Shown here in pieces: positions 36,153-43,850 of a DNA stretch of 64,000 bases. Numbering within the stretch: position 1 is the stretch's first letter; each line of letters opens with the position of its first letter. The DNA is taken from contig CAWJLE010000008.1 of assembly GCA_963843645.1 (NCBI GenBank), positions 124,001 to 188,000 of the forward strand, given 5' to 3'. The DNA comes from CAWJLE01 sp963843645. Its GTDB lineage: Bacteria; Chloroflexota; Anaerolineae; DAOTYC01. Below the pieces are notes generated by a model. That model had not been told where the DNA came from and made no database searches. It saw only the letters and a list, made by a program, of their open reading frames with translations. Position numbers and translations under genes: made by a program.

Positions 36153-36255
36153 GGGATTCCACCTCCTTCGTGCCTCGGAACGCAAGGTCTGGCAGCGGAG
36201 ACTTCAGACGCAGCGCGTCTCGGCAATTGATGCACGTTTACCATAATGCGAGAGT

Positions 36256-36407
36256 GCCCCTTTGGGGCGGCAGCCCCCTCTCCCGCCTCTCCCCCACAGG
36301 GAGAGAGGAGAAAGTCCTATGATGTTCTTCTGCCTGGCAAGGGAGGGCCATTCTCCTCTCTCCCTGTGGGGGAGAGGCGGGAGAGGGGGCTGCCGCCCCA
36401 AAGGGGC
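36256..36407. repeat. Long palindrome, family B variant
   Basis: Arms of about 57 bp: gcccctttggggcggcagcc and onward through cccctctcccgcctctccc, mirrored at the right. The CTCTCCC-rich middle is shared with the copies at 13994 and 51663, but the ends differ. It ends 14 bp from the stop codon of the next gene. Confidence 0.85.
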
Positions 36408-36420
36408 CCGCGTCCGAAGC

Positions 36421-37590
36421 CTAGTACCCGCCGTACTCCTGGAGCGTCTCCCACCACGCGACGATGTTCTCCGGCGGGACCTCGCCCTGGATGATGTGGA
36501 TCGGCGCGAAGATGAAGCCGCCGCCCGGCGCCAGGTCCTCGATGCGCCGCCGGGTCTCGTCCCGCACCTCTTGCGGCGTCCCGAAGGACAGCACGCGCTG
36601 CGTGTCGCAGCTCCCGCCCCAGATGGTGAGGTCGGCGCCGTACTCACGCTTGAATTTGGCGGTATCGTCCATCCCCTTCGGGCTGACCTGCCACGGATTG
36701 AGGATGTCCACGCCGGCCTCAATCAGCAGCGGTATCGTCTCGTAGATCGCGCCGTCGTTGTGGAAGAAGATGTAGGCTTTGCCCTTGACCTTGCTCTTAA
36801 CGAACTCGAACAACCGCTTGTGGTAGGGCCAGATCATCTCCCGGTACATGTCCAGCGAGACCAGCAGCCCGTTCTGGTGGCCCAGGTCGTCCGCACAGGA
36901 GATTACCAGGAACTCCTGCTCGCCCACCGATTCCACGGCCTTCTCCCAGTACTGCATCTTGATCTCCAGGATCTTGCTCATGATGGCGTGGACGAGCTTC
37001 TTGTTGCAGACCATGTCGACGAAGAACTTCTCGTAGCCGGTCATCCACATCGCGTGTTCCCACATGCCCGAGCTCATGCGTTCGAGAACGAACGCCCGCT
37101 TCTCGTCGTGGACCACCCGGTCGGCGTGCGCTTTCATGCCGACGTAGCGGGCCGGGTCGAGTGGGTCGGGCCAGGGGTAAGCTTCGACGTCTTGCACCGT
37201 CTCCACGTGGGCCAGCGGGCTGAGGTACAGGTCGTAGTAATACCCGCGTTCCCGCGGCATCTGCCAGCCCATGCCCCACTCGTCGATCAGACGGAAGTGG
37301 TTCCCCACCAGCCCCAGGTCTTTGGCCGGCCCGGGATTCGACGGCGGGCAGGGTCCGACGTTGCTCACGTCGACGCCCAGCCTGTCGGCCGTCTCCGCGT
37401 CCGTCACCCCCAGCTGGGTGACCTGGTCCCACACCACGGCCTCGGTTTTCAGCCCCAGATACCGCTTCAGGTTCCGCAAGGCGTTGACGTTGATTCCGGT
37501 GACCATCGCGCCACCCAGGTCGAAAGGCACCCGATCCGGCTCCCGATGTTCCAGCGCAGTCCGCACCCGCTCGTAGCTCGTGTATTGCAT
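36421..37590 (-). CDS. Uroporphyrinogen-decarboxylase family protein (methyltransferase-like)
   Basis: 389 residues of the URO-D/MtbA superfamily: MQYTSYERVRTALEHREPDR start, FDLGGAMVTGINV, IFFHNDGAIYETIPLLIEAG, DILNPWQVSPKGMD and the end motif FAPIHIIQGEVPPENIVAWW. No haem genes are near, and this long form usually serves as a corrinoid-linked methyltransferase or an unknown enzyme, not as HemE. WGGSCDTQ could supply a metal-binding Cys. ATG 37590 follows AAGGAG. It is divergent from the LysM gene. Confidence 0.8.
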   Translation of the reverse strand: MQYTSYERVRTALEHREPDRVPFDLGGAMVTGINVNALRNLKRYLGLKTEAVVWDQVTQLGVTDAETADRLGVDVSNVGPCPPSNPGPAKDLGLVGNHFRLIDEWGMGWQMPRERGYYYDLYLSPLAHVETVQDVEAYPWPDPLDPARYVGMKAHADRVVHDEKRAFVLERMSSGMWEHAMWMTGYEKFFVDMVCNKKLVHAIMSKILEIKMQYWEKAVESVGEQEFLVISCADDLGHQNGLLVSLDMYREMIWPYHKRLFEFVKSKVKGKAYIFFHNDGAIYETIPLLIEAGVDILNPWQVSPKGMDDTAKFKREYGADLTIWGGSCDTQRVLSFGTPQEVRDETRRRIEDLAPGGGFIFAPIHIIQGEVPPENIVAWWETLQEYGGY

Positions 37591-37715
37591 ACAGAAGGCT
37601 CCTTCCTGATCTCGACTGGCGCACCTTGTGTTGACGTTGCCACCGCACGCGGCGATGGTCGCAATTTGAGAACTTTTTGCAGAAATGCCCGAATTTGGAC
37701 TTTTTTGCATTTACT

Positions 37716-37729
37716 GTAACGGTAGTTAC
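37716..37729. promoter_or_regulatory. Operator-like palindrome between divergent genes
   Basis: GTAAC-GGTA-GTTAC lies between the URO-D gene and the LysM gene, about 125 bp before the former and just upstream of a TATTAT -10-like box (37751-37756) for the latter. Confidence 0.35.
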
Positions 37730-37764
37730 TGGCTTCGGCCAAGAGGTGCATATTATGTGATGTG

Positions 37765-37868
37765 AGTAGTCGAATACTACTGCCCAAAACTAAGCCTGCT
37801 GCACTCCGCCCCGCAAAATGCGGGCCGGGCTGCCGCGGTTCGAATCGCCCAGGAGGGACACTCCTGGG
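37765..37868 (+). ncRNA. Structured 5' leader of the LysM gene, possible riboswitch
   Basis: Three perfect hairpins follow one another: AGTAGT-cgaat-ACTACT (37765-37781), CCCGC-aaaat-GCGGG (37810-37824) and CCCAGGAG-ggaca-CTCCTGGG (37848-37868), ahead of the AAGGAGG ribosome site. The arrangement suggests a cis-acting RNA. Cell-wall genes with LysM domains are often controlled by c-di-AMP riboswitches, but I cannot match that consensus, so the class is left open. Confidence 0.45.
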
Positions 37869-37890
37869 AACGCAAGGAGGCGTTCTAATC

Positions 37891-38349
37891 GTGAGTCACA
37901 AAACCGTTTTCGCATTGGTGTTGACGTTGAGTCTTGCCGTTTCGCTCGGTGTCTTGATGATGCCGGCCTCGCCGGCTTCGGCCGCCAATCCGGCCAGCCT
38001 GGATCCCGGCTTCACCAACCAATACACCGTCGCCCCGGGCGACACTCTGTCCGCCATCGCCAAGAAATTCAACACGACCGCCGATCTGCTCTCCATGGCC
38101 AATGCCATCGCCGATCCCAACTACATTCGAGCCGGTCAGGTTCTGATGGTACCGGACGCGAACATGGCGTCGGACCCCGACGTGTCGCTGGATATCCTCG
38201 ACCAGCAGCAGATGGCCTCTCACGCCGTCGCTTTTGACTACCAGGCCGACCGCATCCCGACGGATTCGGACGACACCGCCGCCCTGTCTGCCACGGCGCC
38301 TGCAGCCTCACCCGCGACTGCGCCCATCACGCCGGGCGTGAGCGACTAG
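37891..38349 (+). CDS. Secreted LysM-domain protein
   Basis: 152 residues. GTG 37891 has AAGGAGG upstream. A signal peptide (residues 1-33, hydrophobic FALVLTLSLAVSLGVLMM, ending ASPASAA) leads to one LysM domain (about 43-90: YTVAPGDTLSAIAKKFNT, NYIRAGQVLMVPD). A low-complexity Ala/Pro/Thr tail follows. LysM binds peptidoglycan or chitin-like glycans, so the protein is probably attached to the wall or surface. It has no enzymatic domain. Confidence 0.85.
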   Translation: MSHKTVFALVLTLSLAVSLGVLMMPASPASAANPASLDPGFTNQYTVAPGDTLSAIAKKFNTTADLLSMANAIADPNYIRAGQVLMVPDANMASDPDVSLDILDQQQMASHAVAFDYQADRIPTDSDDTAALSATAPAASPATAPITPGVSD

Positions 38350-38390
38350 CCCCGCCGGCACGCCGCAACGCAACATTCCGGAATCCGCTT

Positions 38391-38429
38391 AGAGTAGACT
38401 TCCGAGTCATTGCTTCGGAAGTCTACTCT
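38391..38429. terminator. Terminator-like hairpin between convergent genes (family C core)
   Basis: AGAGTAGACTTCCGA and TCGGAAGTCTACTCT form a perfect 15-bp stem with a 9-base loop, followed by tgttttgc. It lies 42 bp after the LysM gene and 52 bp after the convergent cupin gene, so it could end both transcripts. Confidence 0.6.
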
Positions 38430-38480
38430 TGTTTTGCTCGCGCGCCGTCGACGGGCGTGGGACCCCTGGCGAAGGGCAGG

Positions 38481-38855
38481 CTATTCGTCGCCGGTCGGCT
38501 GGACCGATCCGGCTTCCACCATCAGGATCGCGGTCCGTTCCGGCGCCCGGGTCCGGTGGACGACGCCGCGCGGCACGGAGTATCCCTGGTGCGGCTCCAA
38601 CGTGATCGTCTGGTCCTCGAGATCGATCAGGAACCGGCCTTGCAGCACGAAGAAGAACTCATCTTCCTTGTCGTGTTTGTGCCAGTGGAACTCCCCTTGC
38701 ATGATGCCGAGCCGGACCACGCAATCGTTCACGCGGCACAGCGTCTGGTTGAACCACGGCTCCCGGCATGCGGCGATGAGGCCCGGCACGTCGATCAGCT
38801 CCAACGGCCCGAATTTGACGTCGAGATTGATGTTGTACTTGGGCTGTTCCGTCAT
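38481..38855 (-). CDS. Cupin-domain protein
   Basis: 124 residues, a single conserved barrel with metal-binding motif 1 (HWHKHDKEDEFFFVLQG) and the second part PRGVVHRTRAP with its His. Small cupins of this kind include mannose-6-phosphate isomerase-like and dioxygenase-like proteins; the substrate cannot be told. The open frame extends upstream into the family E repeats, so ATG 38855 (MTEQPKYN) is taken as the start. Confidence 0.8.
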   Translation of the reverse strand: MTEQPKYNINLDVKFGPLELIDVPGLIAACREPWFNQTLCRVNDCVVRLGIMQGEFHWHKHDKEDEFFFVLQGRFLIDLEDQTITLEPHQGYSVPRGVVHRTRAPERTAILMVEAGSVQPTGDE

Positions 38856-38894
38856 CACGCACCCCCACTCAGGAATACTCGCAACCGCAGCGGA

Positions 38895-39535
38895 GAAATG
38901 AAACCGCAGATGAACACAGATAAACACAGATCAGAAAGGCAGATTAAGACAGACAAAACAACAGCGAGATGAAACCGCAGATCGGCACAGATAAACACAG
39001 ATCACAAACACAGACCAAACGGACGAAACAACAGCGAGACGAAACCGCAGATCAGCGCAGATAAACACAGATAAAAGAAACTACAGATAGAGACAATCTC
39101 CAATCACTCTTCACTCTGTTTCGCAGTATCGCTTACAGCTCTTTTCTTTCTGTCTTTTTGCTCTTGTCTCTTCTTATCAGCGTTGATCCGCGTCCATCTG
39201 CGGTTGCCTGTCTTCCTGTTTTTATCTCTTCTTATCTGCGTTGATCCGCGTCCATCTGCGGTTGCCCATCTTTCTGTTTTTATCTCTTCTTATCTGCGTT
39301 GATCCGCGTCCATCTGCGGTTGCCTGTCTTTCTGTTTTTATGTCTTCTTATCTGCGTTGATCCGCGTCCATCTGCGGTTGCTTATCTTTCTGTTTTTATC
39401 TGTTTTTATTTCTTCTTATCTGTGTTCATCCGCGTCCATCTGCGGTTGCCTATCTTTCTGTTTTTATCTCTTCTGATCTGTGTTCATCCGCGTCCATCTG
39501 TGGTTCCCTGTCTTTTGGCTCCATCTGCGGTTGCT
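38895..39535. repeat. AT-rich repeat region, family E (inverted arms and tandem units)
   Basis: The left part has three copies of gaaaccgcagatnngcacag with ataaacacagat. The right part has the complement in at least six tandem units of about 60 bp (ccgcgtccatctgcggttgc ... ctgtttttatctcttctta). It is strikingly less GC-rich than all surrounding genes. Its right end overlaps the 3' end of the next gene. Confidence 0.85.
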
Positions 39536-40730
39536 TCTGTCTGTCCGAGGTTTCATTGTTCTCCTCCGCGTACGCGCGCTCGATCGCCGCCGCCAGGTCG
39601 TCCTCGGCAGGCGTCAACCCGCAGATCTCGCGCACAGCCGCCGGCAGGCCCGCCGCCGCGATGCGCTCTCGCACGTGCACCGCACTCGCATCGTCCGGAT
39701 TCTCGAACCACAGCGCCGCGGCGATCACCCGCGCCAGGTCTGCGAACCCCAGGCTGTGCCGCCGCGCGATCAGCGCCGGGCCGACCAGCCGGTCTTCCCG
39801 GCCCAGCTTCCGGCGCGGATCGGCGCCGACCCGCGCGACGCGGTCACCCAGCGCCGGGTTGTCCAGCCGGTTCAGCACCCGCTCGGTCCACGCCTCCGGA
39901 TCGCCGTCGGCAAAAGCATACTCCGCCTGCAGCCCCGCCAGCGCCTCGCGCAGCGCGCCCTTCACGCCGGACCACACCCACGAATCCGCCACGCAGTCCG
40001 CGGTCAGGGCGTGGCCTCGCCGCGCGCCCAGGTAGGCGAGCGCCGCGTGCGCCATATTGTACATGTAGAGCTTGCGCACCTCCTCGGCGCGCATGTCGTC
40101 CACCAGCCGGAGGCCGGGGACCCGCGGGGCCTCACCTTTCAGCCCGTGCCGGTCCACCGGGAAGTCGACGAAGCCGTCCGTCCACACCAGCAGCGGATCG
40201 CGCTCCAGCTCGCCCGCAGGCGGCTCGACCACGCCGCGCATCGCCAGCGTCTCGACGACGCCCAGGCGCTCGGCGGCGTAATCCGCCGCGTCCGGGGGCA
40301 GGGCTTCGAGAAGCAGAGCGCGGAACCGCTCGGCCGCGTGGACCAGGTTGGTGCACAGGAGGATGTCCAGGACGGCCGCGGGACGCTCCGCACGCCGGCG
40401 CAGCAGGCCCGGCGCCAGTTGTCCGGCGACCGTAGGAAAGTCACGAGGATATACGACGATGACGACGTGATCGGCCGCCGCCACGGCGGCGGCCAGTGCG
40501 TCCGCCTGCACGGTCGAGAGCGCCGTGTAGCCCGCAATCACCTCGTCGCGCCGAGGCTCGGTGCGGTTGACCTTCACCACCGTGTACCGCCCCGCCGCCT
40601 GCAGTCGCGCCATCAGCTCCGGCGACCGGCCCACCAGCGTGACGTGGTACCCGGCCGCGCTGAACAGATCGGCCACGTACCCGCGCCCCATCCGCCCGGC
40701 GCCCCACACGACGACCTTCCTGTCGGACAT
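39450..40730 (-). CDS. Mannitol-1-phosphate 5-dehydrogenase-like protein
   Basis: 426 residues: Rossmann motif VVVWGAGRMGRGYVADLF at the start, a conserved catalytic Lys in RKLYMYNMAHAALAYLG, and a long helical C-terminal domain typical of the polyol/uronate dehydrogenase (MtlD) family. The product is probably a sugar-phosphate oxidoreductase; mannitol itself is not certain. The last about 35 residues (from NNETSDRQ) are hydrophilic and encoded by family E repeat DNA, so the natural stop seems to have been lost and replaced by one in the repeat. ATG 40730 is set by the conserved MSDRKVVVWGAG start. Confidence 0.75.
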   Translation of the reverse strand: MSDRKVVVWGAGRMGRGYVADLFSAAGYHVTLVGRSPELMARLQAAGRYTVVKVNRTEPRRDEVIAGYTALSTVQADALAAAVAAADHVVIVVYPRDFPTVAGQLAPGLLRRRAERPAAVLDILLCTNLVHAAERFRALLLEALPPDAADYAAERLGVVETLAMRGVVEPPAGELERDPLLVWTDGFVDFPVDRHGLKGEAPRVPGLRLVDDMRAEEVRKLYMYNMAHAALAYLGARRGHALTADCVADSWVWSGVKGALREALAGLQAEYAFADGDPEAWTERVLNRLDNPALGDRVARVGADPRRKLGREDRLVGPALIARRHSLGFADLARVIAAALWFENPDDASAVHVRERIAAAGLPAAVREICGLTPAEDDLAAAIERAYAEENNETSDRQKQPQMEPKDREPQMDADEHRSEEIKTER

Positions 40731-40855
40731 CGGATCCTCTCCCGCACCCATCCCGGTTCGAGTCTTCAGCTTGTCATCGAGAGACGCGGAAGCAAGTGAG
40801 CCTCCGCGCCTGGGATTGTAGCGCGGGAATCGCCGCCGGTCAATTGGGAAACCAG

Positions 40856-40913
40856 GGTGGGTGTATCCCAGATTTTGGGCGAGACCGTGGCCCCCGACGA
40901 CTGTCATTCTGAG
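40856..40913. repeat. Left arm of the family A palindrome split by IS110
   Basis: The 53 bases 40861-40913 are the exact reverse complement of 42645-42697, and five further outer bases also match. The two arms once formed one palindrome like the intact copy at 47619-47825. Confidence 0.9.
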
Positions 40914-40989
40914 CTGCAATATGGTCCGCGGCGGACCACTGATTGGGCAAGAAACAGACTCGCGGGCGGTGAGGTGTATGTGTATAATG

Positions 40990-41160
40990 GGGGGCGAGTT
41001 CAGACAGTTAAGACCGGCGCCTCATTGGTGCGCACGAGCCCGACTCTGAGCTTGGTTCCGACTATTAGTGACTCATTGATTGGTGGCGTAGACCCCGGTT
41101 AGTAGCATTCCGAGTTCGTACGAGATAGTCGGGTCTGGACTCTGTGCAGCGAGATATTTA
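40990..41160 (+). ncRNA. Candidate bridge RNA of the IS110 element
   Basis: It lies in the long 5' end, downstream of a TATAAT (40983-40988). It holds TCTGAG (41045-41050), identical to the target flank plus core at 40908-40913. TTAGTAGC (41099-41106) matches the joined right-end/left-end junction of the element. TGCAGC (41145-41150) is complementary to GCTGCA at the left end. The order of target guide then donor guide is that of the IS621 bridge RNA. The exact ends are a guess. Confidence 0.5.
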
Positions 41161-41181
41161 ACCCAGAGTAGAGGTGAGTCC

Positions 41182-42555
41182 ATGAGTCAGAAGACCAGTC
41201 GTCGCCCCCGCGTGGCGCCCGCCCCCGTGTTGGAACAGTTGAATCTCGATGCCGCCGGGCTAGATATCGGCGCCAGCGAGATCTACGCCTGTGTGCCAGG
41301 GGACCGGACCGACCAGCCGATTCGGGTGTTTCGCACGTATACGGCCAGCCTGCATGAGTTAGCCGATTGGCTGGCCCAATGTGGGATCAAAACCGTGGCG
41401 ATGGAATCGACGGGCGTGTATTGGATCGCGGTGTACAACATCCTGGAAGCGCGTGGCTTCGAAGTCTATCTGGTCAATGCCCGCCACCTCAAGAACGTGC
41501 CGGGGCGCAAGTCGGATGTATCGGATTGCGAGTGGTTGCAGCAACTGCACAGTCACGGCTTGTTGCGGGCCTCGTTTCAGCCACCGGCCGAGATCTGTGC
41601 GTTGCGGACCCTGGCGCGCCAGCGCGATAGCCTTATCAAGTCGCAGGCGAGCCATATTCAGCACATGCAGAAAGCGTTGCAAGTGATGAACGTCAAACTG
41701 AGCGAGGTCGTGTCGGACATCACGGGCCTGACCGGGCAGCGCATCATCCGGGCCATCCTGGCGGGCGAGCACGAGCCCGGCCGCTTGGCGCAGTTGCGTG
41801 ACCCGAAGTGTGCCAAGAGCGAGGCGGAGTTCGCCCTGGCGCTGGCCGGCACCTACCAGTCCGAGCAGGTGTTCGTCCTGCAGCAAGCTGTGGCGCAATA
41901 CGATTTCTTCCAGGGCCAACTGCAGGAGTGTGATGCGCAACTGGAGGCCGTGTACGCCCAACTGCCACCGGCCACGCCGGGCGCCAACTGCCCGCCCCCA
42001 GCGGCCCGAACGACCAAACGGCGCAAAAACCAAGCTCACTTTGATCTGTCGGGCCACCTGTATCAGCTGACCGGCGTGGACCTGACGGCCATTGATGGCC
42101 TGGGGGCCTTAACCGTCCACACGATCATCTCCGAAGTGGGGGTCGACCTGACCAAATGGGAGACGGCCAAACACTTCACGTCCTGGCTCGGCCTGGCGCC
42201 GTGTCCGGAGAAATCGGCCGGCCAGGTCCTCCATACGGGCACCAAGAAGACCGACAACCGGGCCAATCAGGCCTTCCGCCTGGCCGCGCAGAGTGTGAGC
42301 CGCAGCCAGTCGTCGATCGGGGCCTGTTACCGCCGCTGGCGCGCCCGCGTTGGTGCCGCCGAAGCCATCACTGCCACGGCCCACAAATTGGCCCGCATCT
42401 TTTACAAACTGCTCAAGGATCACGTGCCCTACAAGGATCCGGGCCCAGACGACTACGACCGCAAACACCGGGCCCGCACGATTCGCAACTTAGAACGCAA
42501 GGCCAGCGCCGTGGGTATGCGCGTGGTACCGATCGACGTACCTCTTGTTTCTTAG
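41182..42555 (+). CDS. IS110-family transposase (bridge-RNA-guided recombinase type)
   Basis: 457 residues. The N-terminal RuvC-like DEDD domain has acidic residues at Asp28 (AGLDIGAS), Glu75 (AMESTGVYW) and Asp112/Asp115 (GRKSDVSDCEWL). A coiled-coil region follows (about 150-260), then the C-terminal Transposase_20 domain (IDGLGALTVHTIISEVG, SWLGLAPCPEKSAG, GTKKTDNRANQAFR) that carries the recombinase serine. The frame is intact and the ribosome site is aggtgag, so the element may be active. Confidence 0.93.
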   Translation: MSQKTSRRPRVAPAPVLEQLNLDAAGLDIGASEIYACVPGDRTDQPIRVFRTYTASLHELADWLAQCGIKTVAMESTGVYWIAVYNILEARGFEVYLVNARHLKNVPGRKSDVSDCEWLQQLHSHGLLRASFQPPAEICALRTLARQRDSLIKSQASHIQHMQKALQVMNVKLSEVVSDITGLTGQRIIRAILAGEHEPGRLAQLRDPKCAKSEAEFALALAGTYQSEQVFVLQQAVAQYDFFQGQLQECDAQLEAVYAQLPPATPGANCPPPAARTTKRRKNQAHFDLSGHLYQLTGVDLTAIDGLGALTVHTIISEVGVDLTKWETAKHFTSWLGLAPCPEKSAGQVLHTGTKKTDNRANQAFRLAAQSVSRSQSSIGACYRRWRARVGAAEAITATAHKLARIFYKLLKDHVPYKDPGPDDYDRKHRARTIRNLERKASAVGMRVVPIDVPLVS

Positions 42556-42556
42556 T

Positions 42557-42701
42557 AGGAGCGTCGTTCAGCGACGAAGAATCTCGCGCGCCATTGACGT
42601 CGACCTATCTCGCGCGCGAGATTCTTCGTCGCTGAACGACGCTCCTCAGAATGACAGTCGTCGGGGGCCACGGTCTCGCCCAAAATCTGGGATACACCCA
42701 C
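42557..42701. repeat. Right part of the family A palindrome split by IS110
   Basis: It starts AGgagcgtcgttcagc, contains the inner hairpin (gaatctcgcgcgcc ... ctcgcgcgcgagattc) and ends with the 53-base complement of the left arm (42645-42697). Confidence 0.9.
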
Positions 42702-42862
42702 CAGGGCAATCGCCCTAGCAAGTGGGTACTTCCGCCTTGTTTTGTTGACTGCATCATTGCATCTGTACGTGGGCCAGGGTGGCGCCTCGCCGGCAACCTG
42801 GGACGTGGCCAAACCGAAACCGGGCGGCCCGCTCGCGGCGGACCGCCCGGCTCCAGGCGGCG

Positions 42863-43414
42863 CTACCTCAGGAACTTGGACACGAAGGGAGAGGTCTCGC
42901 CACGACGCATTAAGTGGCCGGAAGACCCCTCACCCAGGAACTCCGAGAACCACGATTCGTGCTCGATTTCCTCATTGAGGATCGCGCTGGACAGCTCGTA
43001 CGTCCGATGATCCTTTCCGGCCGTCAGATTGCAGATGTTGGTGTACCCGCGCACCGCACACCGCTCGGCGTTAACCAGCACCGTCAACATGGCGGTGATA
43101 TCGGTCGGATCTTTGGGGAGCCGGGCGGGGGAGCAGGCCGACATGTCGTGGAACGCCTTCATGTCGTCCGGCAGGTGCCCGCCCAGCTCGTAGATCCGCG
43201 GGAACAGCGCTTCGAAGTGGTTGCGGTCTTCGACTCGGGCCGTCTCCGCAATCTCCTTGATCCCCTCCCCCTGCAGTCCGATCAGGTTCGCCCGGAGGAT
43301 CGTGTAGTAATAGTACGTGGTCAGCTCGGCAGCGGCATTCTTGACGAGCAGCTCCAATAATTGGTCGACGTTCACGCCCGCTTTTTCCACCATTTCACGC
43401 GCAACCTTAGCCAT
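42863..43414 (-). CDS. Dps-like ferritin (DPSL, thioferritin type)
   Basis: 183 residues with the four-helix ferritin layout: AAELTTYYYYTILRANLIG, VEDRNHFEALFPRIYELGG, and a second pair in RCAVRGYTNICNLTAGKDHR and ILNEEIEHESWFSEFLGEG. Carboxylate and His positions (Glu, ExxNH, EEIEHE) would hold di-iron, and the cysteines (SACSP, ERC, NIC) are those typical of the DPSL subgroup. It stores iron and removes peroxide. ATG 43414 has AAAGGAG upstream. Its promoter contains a strong palindrome. Confidence 0.85.
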   Translation of the reverse strand: MAKVAREMVEKAGVNVDQLLELLVKNAAAELTTYYYYTILRANLIGLQGEGIKEIAETARVEDRNHFEALFPRIYELGGHLPDDMKAFHDMSACSPARLPKDPTDITAMLTVLVNAERCAVRGYTNICNLTAGKDHRTYELSSAILNEEIEHESWFSEFLGEGSSGHLMRRGETSPFVSKFLR

Positions 43415-43485
43415 TTCGTTTCTCCTTTCGTTCGTCGTCCTCAAGGCTGAGGTTTCCTTTGCCATGGCATTGTCTGCCGTTGCAG

Positions 43486-43516
43486 ATTCTATCACCGCTG
43501 AATTGACAGGTCAATT
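43486..43516 (-). promoter_or_regulatory. Promoter and operator of the Dps-like gene
   Basis: On the minus strand TTGACC (43514-43509), a 17-bp spacer and TAGAAT (43491-43486). The -35 box lies inside a perfect palindrome AATTGAC-AG-GTCAATT (43501-43516), a likely repressor site. Confidence 0.65.
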
Positions 43517-43571
43517 GAAAGAGCGTTTTGCGAAATTGGAGTTCTGCTTCTGCCGTCTAAGAGCTGAAGCG

Positions 43572-43814
43572 AAAACCACGGAGGCACGGAGAAAAGCAAA
43601 GACAACGGCAAACGACAAAGACTTTCACCACGAAGGACACCAAGGGACACAAAGAAAGACAACAACAAGAAAGATAACAGATAACGACAGAAACTGTTTA
43701 TCGTTTATCGTTTCCTGTCTTTTGCTTTGTCTTTCTTTGTGTCCCTTGGTGTCCTTCGTGGTGAAAGTCTTTGTCGTTTGCCGTTGTCTTTGCTTTTCTC
43801 CGTGCCTCCGTAGT
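43572..43814. repeat. Large inverted repeat, family F
   Basis: The left arm (accacggaggcacggagaaa through ccacgaaggacaccaaggga) is mirrored by the right arm (tcccttggtgtccttcgtgg through ctccgtgcctccg), about 110 bp each, around gataacgacagaaactg. The phrases also occur at 1688-1829. Lower GC than its surroundings. Confidence 0.88.
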
Positions 43815-43850
43815 CTTGCTCCTCGGCTCATCGGACGGCAGGGCCTTCGC

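Larger units (their letters stand above)
40912..42556 (+). mobile_element. IS110-family insertion sequence
   Basis: About 1645 bp, bounded by the point where the host palindrome is interrupted. The left junction is ctgAG followed by element sequence; the right junction is element sequence then AGgagcg, so AG is repeated at 40912-40913 and 42557-42558 as expected of a 2-bp core. There are no terminal inverted repeats, normal for IS110. The 3' non-coding end is only one base, since the transposase stop is at 42553-42555. The 5' non-coding end is about 268 bp. This matches the IS110 group, not the IS1111 group. Confidence 0.9.

Noticed and set aside
37836..37852. tRNA-like T-arm (ggttcgaatc) in the LysM leader
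   Set aside because: The flanking bases do not form the T-stem, and no acceptor or anticodon arm surrounds it.
38395..39480. Open frames rich in HLRLP and ICVHPRPS phrases
   Set aside because: They are translations of the family E repeat; each phrase repeats with the DNA unit.
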